A DNA stretch of 39,363 bases, from NCBI GenBank assembly GCA_045654805.1, contig JAZOOD010000069.1, positions 1-39,363 of the forward strand, written 5' to 3'. Shown piece after piece: positions 23,921 through 32,528 of this stretch. The notes beneath the pieces are model-generated. The model was not told the origin of the DNA. It saw only the letters and a list, made by a program, of their open reading frames with translations, and ran no database searches. Source of the stretch: CAZNKU01 sp045654805 (lineage in GTDB: Bacteria; Bacillota; Clostridia; Monoglobales; Firm-18). The position numbers and the translations under genes are program-made. Within the stretch, counting starts at the first letter, position 1; every line of letters begins with the position of its first letter.

Positions 23921-24715
23921 CTATTTCTCCTTAACTTTCTTAAAAACAAATATATACTCGTGTTTAAATAAATAAAAATCACTTGCTAATGCGCGATATC
24001 TCCATATTGCTTTTTGATTTGCTTTCCCTTTTGTTTCTTCAAAATTCTTTACAAGTATTGCCTTTAATTTAAAGCCTCGTTGTAAAAAAAGGTTCATACA
24101 CTGAAATCCCAATGGAACAATTTCGCTATTTGCATATTTATCACCTATAACACACGCACAATACCTATTTTTTTCAAGATATTGCGAAGTATTATCAATT
24201 ATTTTACCAAAAGATTGATTAAAATCTTCTATGGTTGCACAATTAGATAAATCCTTTTCATTATCACTAAATTTAATGATATCCCAATAAGGTGGATGAT
24301 ATATAACAAATTGAACTTTTTGAATACCATAGCGGTCAAGTTCAGCTTTTATGTTTACCGTTCCGCTATCACCGACAACAATATTCGACATCACATTAGG
24401 GTTATTTTCTTGTTTGATCAAGTCGAGTGCTAAAGCTGCAACATCTTCTTGCAATTCAACTCCAATAGAATTCCTGCCCAACCGTTGAGCTTCAATTAAA
24501 GTTGTGCCACTACCGGAAAAAGGGTCTAATATCCAATCACCTTTCTTTGTATATCTTTTAAATAACTGATTTGGGATTTGAGGAATGAAATTGCCGTGAT
24601 ATGACGCGTTGTGAACACCCGACTTATCTCTTTTGTCTATTATCCAAAGAGAATCGATATATATATCGTCATATTCTTTCCATTTTTTCATATCAATATC
24701 ATTATATTTAGCCAT
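23921..24715 (-). CDS. DNA amino-methyltransferase (N4/N6)
   Basis: 264-aa SAM-dependent DNA methyltransferase. Motif I DPFSGSGTT starts at Asp64, and motif IV is HPPYW (His140-Tyr143), a variant of the (D/N/S)PPY loop. The two motifs are only ~75 residues apart, so target recognition must lie outside them or be minimal. It sits third in an operon behind an HNH endonuclease and a PD-(D/E)XK protein, as expected for the protecting enzyme of a Type II system. His replacing Asp/Asn/Ser in motif IV is rare but known. Confidence 0.85.
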   Translation of the reverse strand: MAKYNDIDMKKWKEYDDIYIDSLWIIDKRDKSGVHNASYHGNFIPQIPNQLFKRYTKKGDWILDPFSGSGTTLIEAQRLGRNSIGVELQEDVAALALDLIKQENNPNVMSNIVVGDSGTVNIKAELDRYGIQKVQFVIYHPPYWDIIKFSDNEKDLSNCATIEDFNQSFGKIIDNTSQYLEKNRYCACVIGDKYANSEIVPLGFQCMNLFLQRGFKLKAILVKNFEETKGKANQKAIWRYRALASDFYLFKHEYIFVFKKVKEK

Positions 24716-24716
24716 A

Positions 24717-25337
24717 TCACTCTATACTGATTATCTCTGAGTAGACATCATATTCCTTTCCTTTATCTTCAATTACAATTTGATTAGGTTCAAAATCTTC
24801 CAAAAAGCGAAAATAATTGCGAATTTTTTCTTCTATTATGTCAAATTCGCACTTTAATGCTAATTTTTCATAATCACTCTCAGCATTACACACTAGAAAT
24901 AGTCTATTTTTTAAGTGTTTACGCCCTTCCTGAGATTGATTATCATACATCCATCGAATAAGCGAGTTTTTCCCCGTCCGAGTGTTTAAATCAAAAAATA
25001 TTCCTTCTTTTTCCAATTTGGCAGGATATACAGTTAATTTAACATCATACGGTATATCGTCAATATATATGTCAATATCGTGGTTATATGGATCATTTTC
25101 TTTTATCGCACCATGCTTTACAAATAACTCTTCACAACGCGTTGATGTATGAAAATTATACCATCTATGCAAAACATAATTTTCATCTATTCCCAACTTT
25201 TGAGCTTCTTGCAAACATTCATCAACAGTTTCTACACGATATATAAAATTGCTTCTTTTGTCAAAACAATTGTTTTGCCTACCCCAATGTAAAGAAATTA
25301 AATCTAGTGCTTTTCTTAGTTCTTTTTTTGTAACCAT
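24717..25337 (-). CDS. PD-(D/E)XK nuclease of the HNH/methyltransferase operon
   Basis: 206-aa protein with a readable PD-(D/E)XK core: STRCEELF (Glu69/70), NHDIDIYIDD (Asp87/89) and YDVKLT (Asp98-x-Lys100). The start shares one base with the HNH gene's stop (TAATG) and the methyltransferase begins one base after its stop. Having a second nuclease of a different fold beside an HNH enzyme is unusual. It could cut the other strand, act as a Vsr-like accessory, or form a heteromer. No named family recognised. Confidence 0.7.
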   Translation of the reverse strand: MVTKKELRKALDLISLHWGRQNNCFDKRSNFIYRVETVDECLQEAQKLGIDENYVLHRWYNFHTSTRCEELFVKHGAIKENDPYNHDIDIYIDDIPYDVKLTVYPAKLEKEGIFFDLNTRTGKNSLIRWMYDNQSQEGRKHLKNRLFLVCNAESDYEKLALKCEFDIIEEKIRNYFRFLEDFEPNQIVIEDKGKEYDVYSEIISIE

Positions 25338-25993
25338 TACCGTTTCTCCTTGAGTCTTTTATTGAGTTTTTTACGCCATTTTGATGGATTATGCCAAAAA
25401 CAACCTCGACATCCAACTGAGCTATCATATGATTCTCCACCTTCAAACCAAAACTCAATCTCCTTATATCCCTTGCCGCGTTTTCCTGTTTTGGTGCATT
25501 CCTCACAAACACGAGATTTTAAAAGATTATTTGGACTTGTTAAAAGCATAAATTTCTCTTTTATTTGCTCGTCGGTCAAATTAGAATTGTCATCTTCATT
25601 GCTTGTCCATCTAACTTGTGGTGTTCTATGATCAATTTCTAATTTGTTTGCAGGTTCGGTTCTCATTGAATATTCATCAACACAACCATATAGTTCTTTT
25701 GCTCTTTTTGCAATTTTAGCCGGAATTCCGGAACGTGCTTTTAGATCTGTTGATAGTATTTCAGTCGATTTTAATTTTCTATGTATTGTTTTAATGCCGC
25801 ATTTCGGGCAAAAAATATTTTTGTACCAGTTGCCATTTTCATCTTGGTCGAGTTGTATACCTTTTTCTTGACGCCAGACCTGCCAGGTTTTAGCTTGCCC
25901 ACTCAAGAGTTCGCATTTAGAACAATGCCATTTACAATCTGACATAGTCTCAAAATCTTTATATTGATTGCTTCCTTCTTTAAACGGATTCAT
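25337..25993 (-). CDS. HNH restriction endonuclease with zinc ribbons
   Basis: 218-aa protein, first gene of its operon. I use MNPFKEGSNQY at 25993 (AAGGTGGG upstream). Cys20/24/27 with Cys62/65 form an N-terminal zinc ribbon; the nuclease core has LEIDHRTP (Asp121, His122), LTSPNNL (Asn155/156), CEEC (163/166), CRGC (195/198) and His201, a beta-beta-alpha-metal HNH with structural zinc. This layout is seen in Type II HNH restriction enzymes. The methyltransferase two genes on is the likely protector. Confidence 0.8.
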   Translation of the reverse strand: MNPFKEGSNQYKDFETMSDCKWHCSKCELLSGQAKTWQVWRQEKGIQLDQDENGNWYKNIFCPKCGIKTIHRKLKSTEILSTDLKARSGIPAKIAKRAKELYGCVDEYSMRTEPANKLEIDHRTPQVRWTSNEDDNSNLTDEQIKEKFMLLTSPNNLLKSRVCEECTKTGKRGKGYKEIEFWFEGGESYDSSVGCRGCFWHNPSKWRKKLNKRLKEKR

Positions 25994-26034
25994 AATTATC
26001 CCACCTTGTTCATTAATGGAATAATTATAACATA

Positions 26035-26070
26035 AAAAAGATAACTTCACAATACGGAAGTTATCTTTTT
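26035..26070 (-). terminator. Intrinsic terminator between two restriction operons
   Basis: AAAAAGATAACTTC (26035-26048) and GAAGTTATCTTTTT (26057-26070) form a perfect 14-bp stem with A/T runs on both sides. It ends the D12 methylase transcript and isolates the HNH operon, whose promoter should lie in the short gap after it. Confidence 0.9.
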
Positions 26071-26084
26071 GTCATTTTTTGTAA

Positions 26085-27083
26085 TTATTTTTTTATTAAG
26101 CAGTGTAAATATTCAATCGTTTTGTCACTTTTATGATTTCTGTTTTCATCAGTATCAGCTTTAAATCTTCTGTAATCCTTGGTGAACATTTCGTATTTGC
26201 CGTACTTTTCCATTACACTTTTTATGACCTCGAACGGCATTAACCCTTCGTTGTTATAGCTAAGGAAGATATAATCAAAGTTTGCTTCGCTTATTACTTC
26301 TTCAAATGCATTTACAACAGTTCTTGGCGAGCAGAAATCACTTTTTTGTTTAGAGTACTCTCTAAGCCCTGTTTTTCCTTTTAATTCTGGATCATCATAT
26401 CTTGCTATTGTTTCGAGTACATGATAATTAGTGCAGTACTGTCGTGCGTTGTATGGAGGATCCAGATAGAGAATATCACCTTCAATTTTTTTAATTAAAT
26501 CATTTATATTCTCATTATGAACTTCACTTTCTTTGTCGCCTGGTATTATAGGAAGTAGCTCTAATTCAAAGTCTTTTGCTGCTGATTTCTTTATTTGTTT
26601 AAGAAATGCTCCATATACTGAAGCTGTGTTTGCATATTTGTCTATTGAATTTATTAAGCTTGCAAGCAAGTAATAATACTGTGATTCTTCTATTTCACCA
26701 CTATTCTTTAATCGTTCAAGTTCAATTCTTATAGAGTCACATTTCTTACCATTTCTATCCGTAAAGTAATTCCTTCCGCTTCCTGACCCTGCACAATAGT
26801 TCTTATATATAAAGCCCTCTGTTTCTCCTAATTCATTTATATATTCTAACTTCTTTATATCAAGTGGAGGAACATTTTCTATCAAATGCTTATTTAGTAC
26901 ATAACTATAATATTGAATGTCGTTAGCTATTACTTTGTAGCCCTTTTCTTTAAATGTTTTTCCCACGACTCCTGTTCCTGCAAATAAATCTGCAAACACT
27001 TTATTTGTTTCTGTTCCTGCAACTGTAGATATAGTTTCTGTAAGAAAGTCCATAAGTGAATATTTAGAACCTATGTAATTCAC
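26085..27083 (-). CDS. D12-class DNA N6-adenine methyltransferase
   Basis: 332-aa Dam/D12-family enzyme. MNYIGSKYSL at the N-terminus and FADLFAGTGVVG (30-41) are motifs X and I; DILYLDPPYNARQY has catalytic Asp208-Pro-Pro-Tyr211. The order X-I-TRD-IV is alpha class. It starts with GTG at 27083 behind AGGTGAGG. Two nuclease genes lie upstream on the same strand, so it is likely the protecting half of a restriction-modification operon ending at the terminator at 26035-26070. Confidence 0.92.
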   Translation of the reverse strand: MNYIGSKYSLMDFLTETISTVAGTETNKVFADLFAGTGVVGKTFKEKGYKVIANDIQYYSYVLNKHLIENVPPLDIKKLEYINELGETEGFIYKNYCAGSGSGRNYFTDRNGKKCDSIRIELERLKNSGEIEESQYYYLLASLINSIDKYANTASVYGAFLKQIKKSAAKDFELELLPIIPGDKESEVHNENINDLIKKIEGDILYLDPPYNARQYCTNYHVLETIARYDDPELKGKTGLREYSKQKSDFCSPRTVVNAFEEVISEANFDYIFLSYNNEGLMPFEVIKSVMEKYGKYEMFTKDYRRFKADTDENRNHKSDKTIEYLHCLIKK

Positions 27084-27141
27084 AACCTCACCTCTTTTCG
27101 ATAGTAATTATACCACAAGAATAACAATATATCCAGCAATA

Positions 27142-28296
27142 TCAGAAAGTTTTTTCAAAAGAAATCTCTTCCATATCATATGAAAAAGATATCAGTGTAA
27201 TTGGTTTAATCTCATATTTTTCATTATTTTCAAGAGGTATGCTATTACATTCATTTATAAAAGAATCCAAACCTGTTGGACTTGCAAATTTTTTTGCTAA
27301 CACCACAGGCGTTATAATAACTTTTTTATCATATGTAGGTACGATATAATCGATAATCCAATCTATATACCTAGGCAACTGATATTCTACTATTTCTTTG
27401 TAAGCCTCAACAGATTTAAGTTCAATAACATTGATATGAACTTCATCGGTATTGTCTTGTGATGTCATAATATCAATTCTCTGCATTCCTACGCCGCACG
27501 AGACTTCATTTCCAATCCACACATCATCTGACGCAAGTTCTAATATTTCATTTAATGGATCATTTTTTATATTCTGGACTATATACGCCTGCAAATGTGA
27601 TTCAAAAGCAACTCTTCGATTAGCTTTAACTAACATACGTTTTTTTATATCTATTGACTCTTGAACGCCCATATACGTATGACTGTTATTATTTTGAATT
27701 ATACATTTTGTATTTATGTCATATGAAAAGTTTTCTCCAGCAAGAAGGGCATTTTCGTTTTTGCTTTTAATCAACGAAATTAATCTGTCAGATTCTGCAT
27801 CAGTGATCATCGTGCAGCCTCTATTTCCTTTAAGCTTTCTGTATATTAAACTCCAACACATTTCACTAGGATGGTTAATACCTTTCAGGCTATCCAAAGC
27901 TTCATATTCTGATACACCTTTAGAATAAATTTCTAATGGTTTAATCATAACTCTAAAATTTAAGGTCTTTCCTAATTCATCAAACAAATAGTTATCTTCG
28001 TTGCTATTATAAAACGCTATAGAGTCAGCAATAAAGGTTCCAAAAAACATTCCCGGCGCACCTGACGCTTGAAGATAAAAAATAATTTTATCACCAGGAT
28101 TAATCCTTGATATGTCCGCTATCATTCCCATCAAATTTCTTTCAGTGGTTGAAGTGATTCCATCCTGTTTTTTTCGCGGATTCTGATATTCATAATCTTC
28201 TAAAAATGGTGCATCACAATTTGCACCTGTACCTGCAAACATATATTCTAAATGTACTTTGAATGTTTGTTCATTTACGATAAAAACATGTGTCAT
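27142..28296 (-). CDS. NucS-like PD-(D/E)XK nuclease with EVE-like N-domain
   Basis: 384-aa protein. The C-terminal half has the NucS/EndoMS-type set: Glu232 (FESHLQAYI), Asp275 (MQRIDIM) and Glu292-x-Lys294 (VIELKSVEAYKEIVEYQLPRYIDWI). The N-terminal ~165 residues (NPGDKIIFYLQASGAPGMFFGTFIADS) resemble EVE/PUA-like domains that read modified bases. That pairs a base-reader with a nuclease, as in Type IV or Type II enzymes. Next to the D12 methylase, a Type II restriction role is the simplest reading. Confidence 0.75.
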   Translation of the reverse strand: MTHVFIVNEQTFKVHLEYMFAGTGANCDAPFLEDYEYQNPRKKQDGITSTTERNLMGMIADISRINPGDKIIFYLQASGAPGMFFGTFIADSIAFYNSNEDNYLFDELGKTLNFRVMIKPLEIYSKGVSEYEALDSLKGINHPSEMCWSLIYRKLKGNRGCTMITDAESDRLISLIKSKNENALLAGENFSYDINTKCIIQNNNSHTYMGVQESIDIKKRMLVKANRRVAFESHLQAYIVQNIKNDPLNEILELASDDVWIGNEVSCGVGMQRIDIMTSQDNTDEVHINVIELKSVEAYKEIVEYQLPRYIDWIIDYIVPTYDKKVIITPVVLAKKFASPTGLDSFINECNSIPLENNEKYEIKPITLISFSYDMEEISFEKTF

Positions 28297-28338
28297 TTTG
28301 CTACTCCTATATATAAAATATTATTTTTGTTAAGTGCC

Positions 28339-29331
28339 TCAGTCGTTATTTTTTTGCCATAAATCATCTATGCTCTTTGCTTCGGTTATTTTACTGTAAG
28401 ATGTATACCTTGGAGATTGGGGTGCCAATTCTTTATACTTTCCAAGAGAGACAACATTTACTTTTCTCACAGAATTAGCCTTAAAATAAACTATGTATTT
28501 GTTAGTATCTTTATACTTTTCAATATGATCAACTTCAGCTATATGTGTAATTCCCGAAACTGGTGAAACTTGATAAGCAGCTACATATTTGATCTTATCT
28601 ATCATTGATGCAGAAATTCGTATTGCATACCAACAATTATTTTTTAAGAATTCTTCTTTAAATCCATCTTCTCTAGCGGGGACAACAACAGTATTAAGTT
28701 CGTCTGCATCATCTGCAACTGGTAAATCTGTTAAAACATCATCATTAAAAGGAGTGAAGCGATAAAGATGCTTTCCTCTACACACGTATGTTTGGGCTTC
28801 AATTACATCAACCGGCATAGTGAGTTGGTTCAGCATTGTATATAAATCCTCTGTAGCTTCATCAATAATGATTATTGCCGAAGGCTTGTTTTCATATATA
28901 ACCTTATCAAGTAATTCATTAATGTTATCATATTTTGATTGTTTAACAAACTCAATAAGTTTTTTCTTTTTATCGCTATTCGAATTAATATGTTCAAGCA
29001 ATAGTGTTTTTATTTTGTGTTTTGCCGTATCTGAGGAAGTTCCGAAGCGTAACAGCTGATTTCCAATATGTCCATAAACATCATGCCCGCTTAATTCCAC
29101 TTCAACAAGATATAATTGCGGTTCATTATGAAAGGTCAAGTCCAAATAGTATCCATCCGGTATTGATGCACCTTTCTTTTGTTTTCCTATTAGTTTTTTG
29201 AAATCAAAATATATTCCGTTTTTACCAAAAATCGAATCAACATTTTCTATAATCATTGATTCAAATTGGCTTTCCTTTTCATAATTGTATAAAGAATAAG
29301 TATTACCAGATTCATCTAATATTTTATACAT
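28339..29331 (-). CDS. PD-(D/E)XK-type nuclease, second of the D12 operon
   Basis: 330-aa protein, first of the three-gene set. The N-terminal region shows a nuclease-like core, QFESMIIEN (Glu24), SIPDGYYLDL (Asp59, Asp64) and LYLVEVELSGHDVYGHIGNQLLRF (Glu77-x-Glu79); the usual Lys is Glu, so activity is uncertain or the Lys has migrated. The C-terminal domain (about 220-320, WYAIRISASMIDKIKYVAAYQV to YKELAPQSPRYTSYSKI) resembles an EVE-like or small beta DNA-reading module. It may be a partner subunit to the NucS-like protein. AGGAG site present. Confidence 0.65.
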   Translation of the reverse strand: MYKILDESGNTYSLYNYEKESQFESMIIENVDSIFGKNGIYFDFKKLIGKQKKGASIPDGYYLDLTFHNEPQLYLVEVELSGHDVYGHIGNQLLRFGTSSDTAKHKIKTLLLEHINSNSDKKKKLIEFVKQSKYDNINELLDKVIYENKPSAIIIIDEATEDLYTMLNQLTMPVDVIEAQTYVCRGKHLYRFTPFNDDVLTDLPVADDADELNTVVVPAREDGFKEEFLKNNCWYAIRISASMIDKIKYVAAYQVSPVSGITHIAEVDHIEKYKDTNKYIVYFKANSVRKVNVVSLGKYKELAPQSPRYTSYSKITEAKSIDDLWQKNND

Positions 29332-29379
29332 CTAAATTTTCTCCTCTATCAACTGTTTTAATATCAAAAAATTTCCTGT

Positions 29380-29940
29380 CTATTCTAATTTCATCCCATC
29401 ACTAAATGCCTTACCTACTACATTACCAATCTTACGATATGTGTGATGTACTGGATCATAGGTAATTGGACTGAATTTATTCAAATCAATTTTGCCGTTT
29501 TCATCAAGAATTCTTTCATCTGCGCAGACATTTACTATTTCACCTACAAGTCTGCAAGTTTCTTCATCATAGCTTATAAGCTTACATTCAAGAGTCATAG
29601 GTAATTCATCAAAAAGTGGAGCATATACAAATTCACTCTTTGTAACGTGCCAACCTGCTTTTTCTATTTTATCAGGTTCTTTATTGCCAGAAACAATACC
29701 AACATAGTCACAAGCAACAACATTTTCTGCATCTGCGATACTTACCGTAAAAGCGCCTGTTTTAACAACGTTTTTCGCCGTCTTGTGTCCATCATCTACA
29801 CAAATAGAAATTTGTGTTTCCTCGCTGATACCACCCCACGCAGCATTCATTGCATTCGGTTTTCCATTCTCATCATATGTGCCTATTATCAAAACAGGCA
29901 TTGGATATAAAACAGCTTTTGCTCCAAAATTCTTTCTCAT
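29380..29940 (-). CDS. Flavin reductase-like FMN-binding protein
   Basis: 186-aa flavin reductase-domain protein. MRKNFGAKAVLYPMPVLIIGTYDENGKPNAMNAAWGG is the family N-terminus; TVSIADAENVVACDYVGIVSG and the C-terminal FSPITYDPVHHTYRKIG are also typical. Start 29940 is fixed by the ATGA overlap with the ArsC-like gene. It probably uses FMN for electron transfer to an unknown acceptor. It has no evident defence role and looks like metabolic cargo or original chromosome between defence blocks. Confidence 0.88.
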   Translation of the reverse strand: MRKNFGAKAVLYPMPVLIIGTYDENGKPNAMNAAWGGISEETQISICVDDGHKTAKNVVKTGAFTVSIADAENVVACDYVGIVSGNKEPDKIEKAGWHVTKSEFVYAPLFDELPMTLECKLISYDEETCRLVGEIVNVCADERILDENGKIDLNKFSPITYDPVHHTYRKIGNVVGKAFSDGMKLE

Positions 29941-30287
29941 AGTTTTTCGCTCCATTCACTTTCCTTAAATCCAACTAAAACAAAGTCATCACCTATTACA
30001 AGCGGGCGCTTTACAAGCATTCCGTCTGTTGCAAGAAGTTTTAACTGTGCCTCTTCAGACATAGCAGGAAGCTTGTCCTTAAGTTCCATTGACTTATATA
30101 AAAGCCCAGATGTGTTAAAAAATTTCTTTAGCGGAAGTTCGCTCATTTTGTACCAGGCAGTTAATTCTTCAAAATTCGGATTATCTTCCTTTATATCACG
30201 AAGTTCGTATTCAACCTTATTGTCCTCAAGCCATTTCTTTGCTTTTTGACAAGTTGTACATTTAGGATAACAAATAAAATTAATCAT
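29937..30287 (-). CDS. ArsC/Spx-family thioredoxin-fold protein (YffB-like)
   Basis: 116-aa protein. MINFICYPKCTTCQKAKKWL carries the CxxC-type redox motif (Cys10-Thr-Thr-Cys13), then LRDIKEDNP, FFNTSGLLYKSMELKDKLP and LVKRPLVIGDDFVLVGFKE, the standard Spx/ArsC C-terminus. Start 30287 has AAGGAG upstream. The pairing with a flavin reductase as a coupled operon is consistent with a redox-stress or reductase function. True arsenate reductase activity is not shown; no arsR or arsB is nearby. Confidence 0.88.
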   Translation of the reverse strand: MINFICYPKCTTCQKAKKWLEDNKVEYELRDIKEDNPNFEELTAWYKMSELPLKKFFNTSGLLYKSMELKDKLPAMSEEAQLKLLATDGMLVKRPLVIGDDFVLVGFKESEWSEKL

Positions 30288-30320
30288 ATTTAATCTCCTT
30301 AAAGTGACCAAATTGTATAA

Positions 30321-30986
30321 TCACTGTTTTTGTAAAATTTTTTCCAACTCTTTCTCTTTAAAACAATATCGTCTTAATCCAATATCATCATTGCTTTGTT
30401 TTAAAGAATTTCGATAGATAAATCCATCAACAATTAAATCTTCATATGGGATGCCTTCTGTCTTGTTGCCAAAAGCATCTTTTATTGATTCCACGATAGT
30501 CTTTTTATCTATTAGATTTTTAATGATTGACAATTCAGTTCTTACAGTAGAGCAATTGGAATTTTCTAAATATTTATAACGATAAAAATATTTTTTTATT
30601 CTATCCAATCTTGCCTCTCGTTCATCATCGCCACTAAAGCCTAGTGTCGTAAATTTAGACAGTTCACATACACTTATAATATCATTTAATAACGTTATAA
30701 TCAGTTTTTTTGATTCGCGCTTCCTCCATAAAGCAAGCAATGAGAGGCTTTTAAACATATCGTATGCAGATTGGTGCAAGACGTCTATTTGAGCTATCAC
30801 TAAATTATAATCATCCGGATATGTACACAAATTTTCAATTTGATATATAGCATTATAGGATTTTTCAAGTAAAAATCTAAAATCTTTTTTATATCCAATG
30901 TTGTATAACTTTGATAGCAAAAAAAGTGTAATAGTAGCAACAATACTACCAATTGCACCAAATACTATGTTTTCAACAGTAGCCAT
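30321..30986 (-). CDS. Single-TM protein of the HEPN/SLATT run
   Basis: 221-aa protein with one N-terminal TM helix (about 7-27, VFGAIGSIVATITLFLLSKLY) and a long, charged helical cytosolic domain. ATG 30986 with AAGGA is preferred to a GTG at 31010. It overlaps the 3' end region of a HEPN gene, and the two are co-transcribed. No family recognised. A signal-anchor plus helical bundle next to a HEPN protein could be a membrane tether or sensor. Confidence 0.6.
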   Translation of the reverse strand: MATVENIVFGAIGSIVATITLFLLSKLYNIGYKKDFRFLLEKSYNAIYQIENLCTYPDDYNLVIAQIDVLHQSAYDMFKSLSLLALWRKRESKKLIITLLNDIISVCELSKFTTLGFSGDDEREARLDRIKKYFYRYKYLENSNCSTVRTELSIIKNLIDKKTIVESIKDAFGNKTEGIPYEDLIVDGFIYRNSLKQSNDDIGLRRYCFKEKELEKILQKQ

Positions 30987-31002
30987 ATAATCCTTCTTTC
31001 CA

Positions 31003-31761
31003 TTATTCACTATACCATGTCAACTCGCACAATCTGTCCATTCCATTATTTCGTCCTGGCGGAATATGGTTGTCAATACAGTATTTTAAGTAATTTTCAA
31101 AACAATTTACACATAAATCCTTTACAAAACCCACTGGAAAAATCAATTGCCAAACTTTATCGTTCCTGATTCCGGTTTGTGTCATATATTCTCGACAACA
31201 TTTTGTGTAGTACGGCTTCCTAATTTGGGAGTTTTTTATTATATGAGCATCAGAAAACTCATGTGTCACTCTACATCTCATTCGATATAGCAAATCAACA
31301 TATCTATGCTTTTTTGCTAACTTAGAAAAATCTTTTTCATCAATTTCTAAACCATTTTTTATATCCTCATACAATTGACGTATTTCTTTATCTTGAGGAC
31401 TAAAATTTTTGTTGCTTTCTAAAGCACCAATATTTTGTGCAAATTTATTGCTTTCTCCTAAATGATAATACAGTGTGATTGGATCTACAAGTTCTAAAAA
31501 TTTATATTTGTCTTGAAATTCAAGGATAAAATCACAAAAATACTTTTGAAGTTGTTTATCCGGGTAATTAAAATATTCTTGTGACAACATATCCATTATA
31601 GAAAAGTATGTTAAAATCTTAATTGTACTAGAATCCAGTTCATCAAGTTCTGAAATTGTCTTATTTATCCATACTTTCCACGAGTCAACCATATATTCAA
31701 CATAATCAAAAGAATTTTCTTGAAAAAATGTTTCTGTATCCCAAATTTTATATTCCGACAC
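31003..31761 (-). CDS. HEPN-like helical protein (R-x4-H)
   Basis: 252-aa helical protein with R162-C-R-V-T-H167 (within LLYRMRCRVTHEFSDA), the spacing of HEPN RNases, though the motif lacks the usual N after R. GTG 31761 with GGAGGG at 8 bases is the better start; an ATG at 31782 would place that ribosome site inside the gene. C-terminal Cys residues (FVKDLCVNCFENYLKYC) are notable. It sits between a Pro-rich micropeptide and a 1-TM protein. Likely an RNase or abortive-infection component. Confidence 0.6.
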   Translation of the reverse strand: MSEYKIWDTETFFQENSFDYVEYMVDSWKVWINKTISELDELDSSTIKILTYFSIMDMLSQEYFNYPDKQLQKYFCDFILEFQDKYKFLELVDPITLYYHLGESNKFAQNIGALESNKNFSPQDKEIRQLYEDIKNGLEIDEKDFSKLAKKHRYVDLLYRMRCRVTHEFSDAHIIKNSQIRKPYYTKCCREYMTQTGIRNDKVWQLIFPVGFVKDLCVNCFENYLKYCIDNHIPPGRNNGMDRLCELTWYSE

Positions 31762-31813
31762 GGCGTGTTCCCTCCAAGTCATAGCGCAAGGAATTACTTA
31801 CCCATCCTAAAAC

Positions 31814-31954
31814 TCATTTCTGCGTTTTAGGTGCGGGTGGAGGTGTAGGCTTTCTGTATGCTGGAGTCTGTGCACCTCCACGGTGATTATGACTTGTAGA
31901 TGTATTAGGTGTTTTAGGTGTATTGCTTGTACTACTATTAGAATTATTAGCCAT
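31814..31954 (-). CDS. 46-aa Pro/Ser/Thr/Asn-rich micropeptide
   Basis: Begins MANNSNSSTSNTPKTPNT, continues STSHNHRGGAQTPAYRKP and ends TPPPAPKTQK: disordered and basic, with no hydrophobic core. AAAGGA lies 8 bases upstream, and it is placed 14 bases after the SLATT-like gene and just before the HEPN gene on the same strand, so it looks expressed. No enzymatic motif. Possibly a linker, antitoxin-like peptide or substrate of its neighbours; unknown. Confidence 0.6.
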   Translation of the reverse strand: MANNSNSSTSNTPKTPNTSTSHNHRGGAQTPAYRKPTPPPAPKTQK

Positions 31955-31968
31955 ATGTTTCCGTCCTT

Positions 31969-32499
31969 TCAAATAAAATACTTAAAATATTCTTCTGTTA
32001 AATTATCAGCAGTTTTTCTTATTTTCTCTTTCATAGGTAAGGCATCATCTTTCAAATAATGCTTACATATATCATTCTGCTTTGATGCATACTCCTGAAG
32101 CATTGTTCTTATTTCGTCATTGCTAACCTCCAAAGATTGAATTTTGCGCCAATCCGACTCCATTTCTATGTACAATTCATCAAACTCTTCCGACAATTCT
32201 CTCAATTCCTGCTTTCTTTTTTCAAATGGCAACCATTCCGAAAGAGCTGAAATCCCTTGTAATAACCATATCATAATGGCACATGAAAGACATATTGTTG
32301 ATTTGTCATTCCAATTAATCCATGCTCCAGTTGTTAATGATGTTATTGCAACTATTGCGTACTTTAGTCCTCTTGAAACAGCGACACACCTCTTAAAGTG
32401 TTCATTATAGTAATAAATGTCATATTTCAATTGTTGCAATTTACCCCAAAAAGCATTATATAAATTTTTATCTAATTTTGAGTTTTTTGTACTTTCCAT
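31969..32499 (-). CDS. SLATT-like two-TM putative effector
   Basis: 176-aa protein. An N-terminal amphipathic helix (LYNAFWGKLQQLKYDIYYYNEHFKRC) is followed by two TM helices at about 46-63 and 68-90 and a long charged helix-rich C-terminus. That is the architecture of SLATT domains, predicted pore-forming effectors found with SMODS and other nucleotide-linked systems. GAGGTG precedes ATG 32499. Neighbours on both sides carry HEPN domains. The assignment is by architecture and context. Confidence 0.65.
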   Translation of the reverse strand: MESTKNSKLDKNLYNAFWGKLQQLKYDIYYYNEHFKRCVAVSRGLKYAIVAITSLTTGAWINWNDKSTICLSCAIMIWLLQGISALSEWLPFEKRKQELRELSEEFDELYIEMESDWRKIQSLEVSNDEIRTMLQEYASKQNDICKHYLKDDALPMKEKIRKTADNLTEEYFKYFI

Positions 32500-32528
32500 A
32501 ATTACACCTCAACTCAACATTTGTTAGT

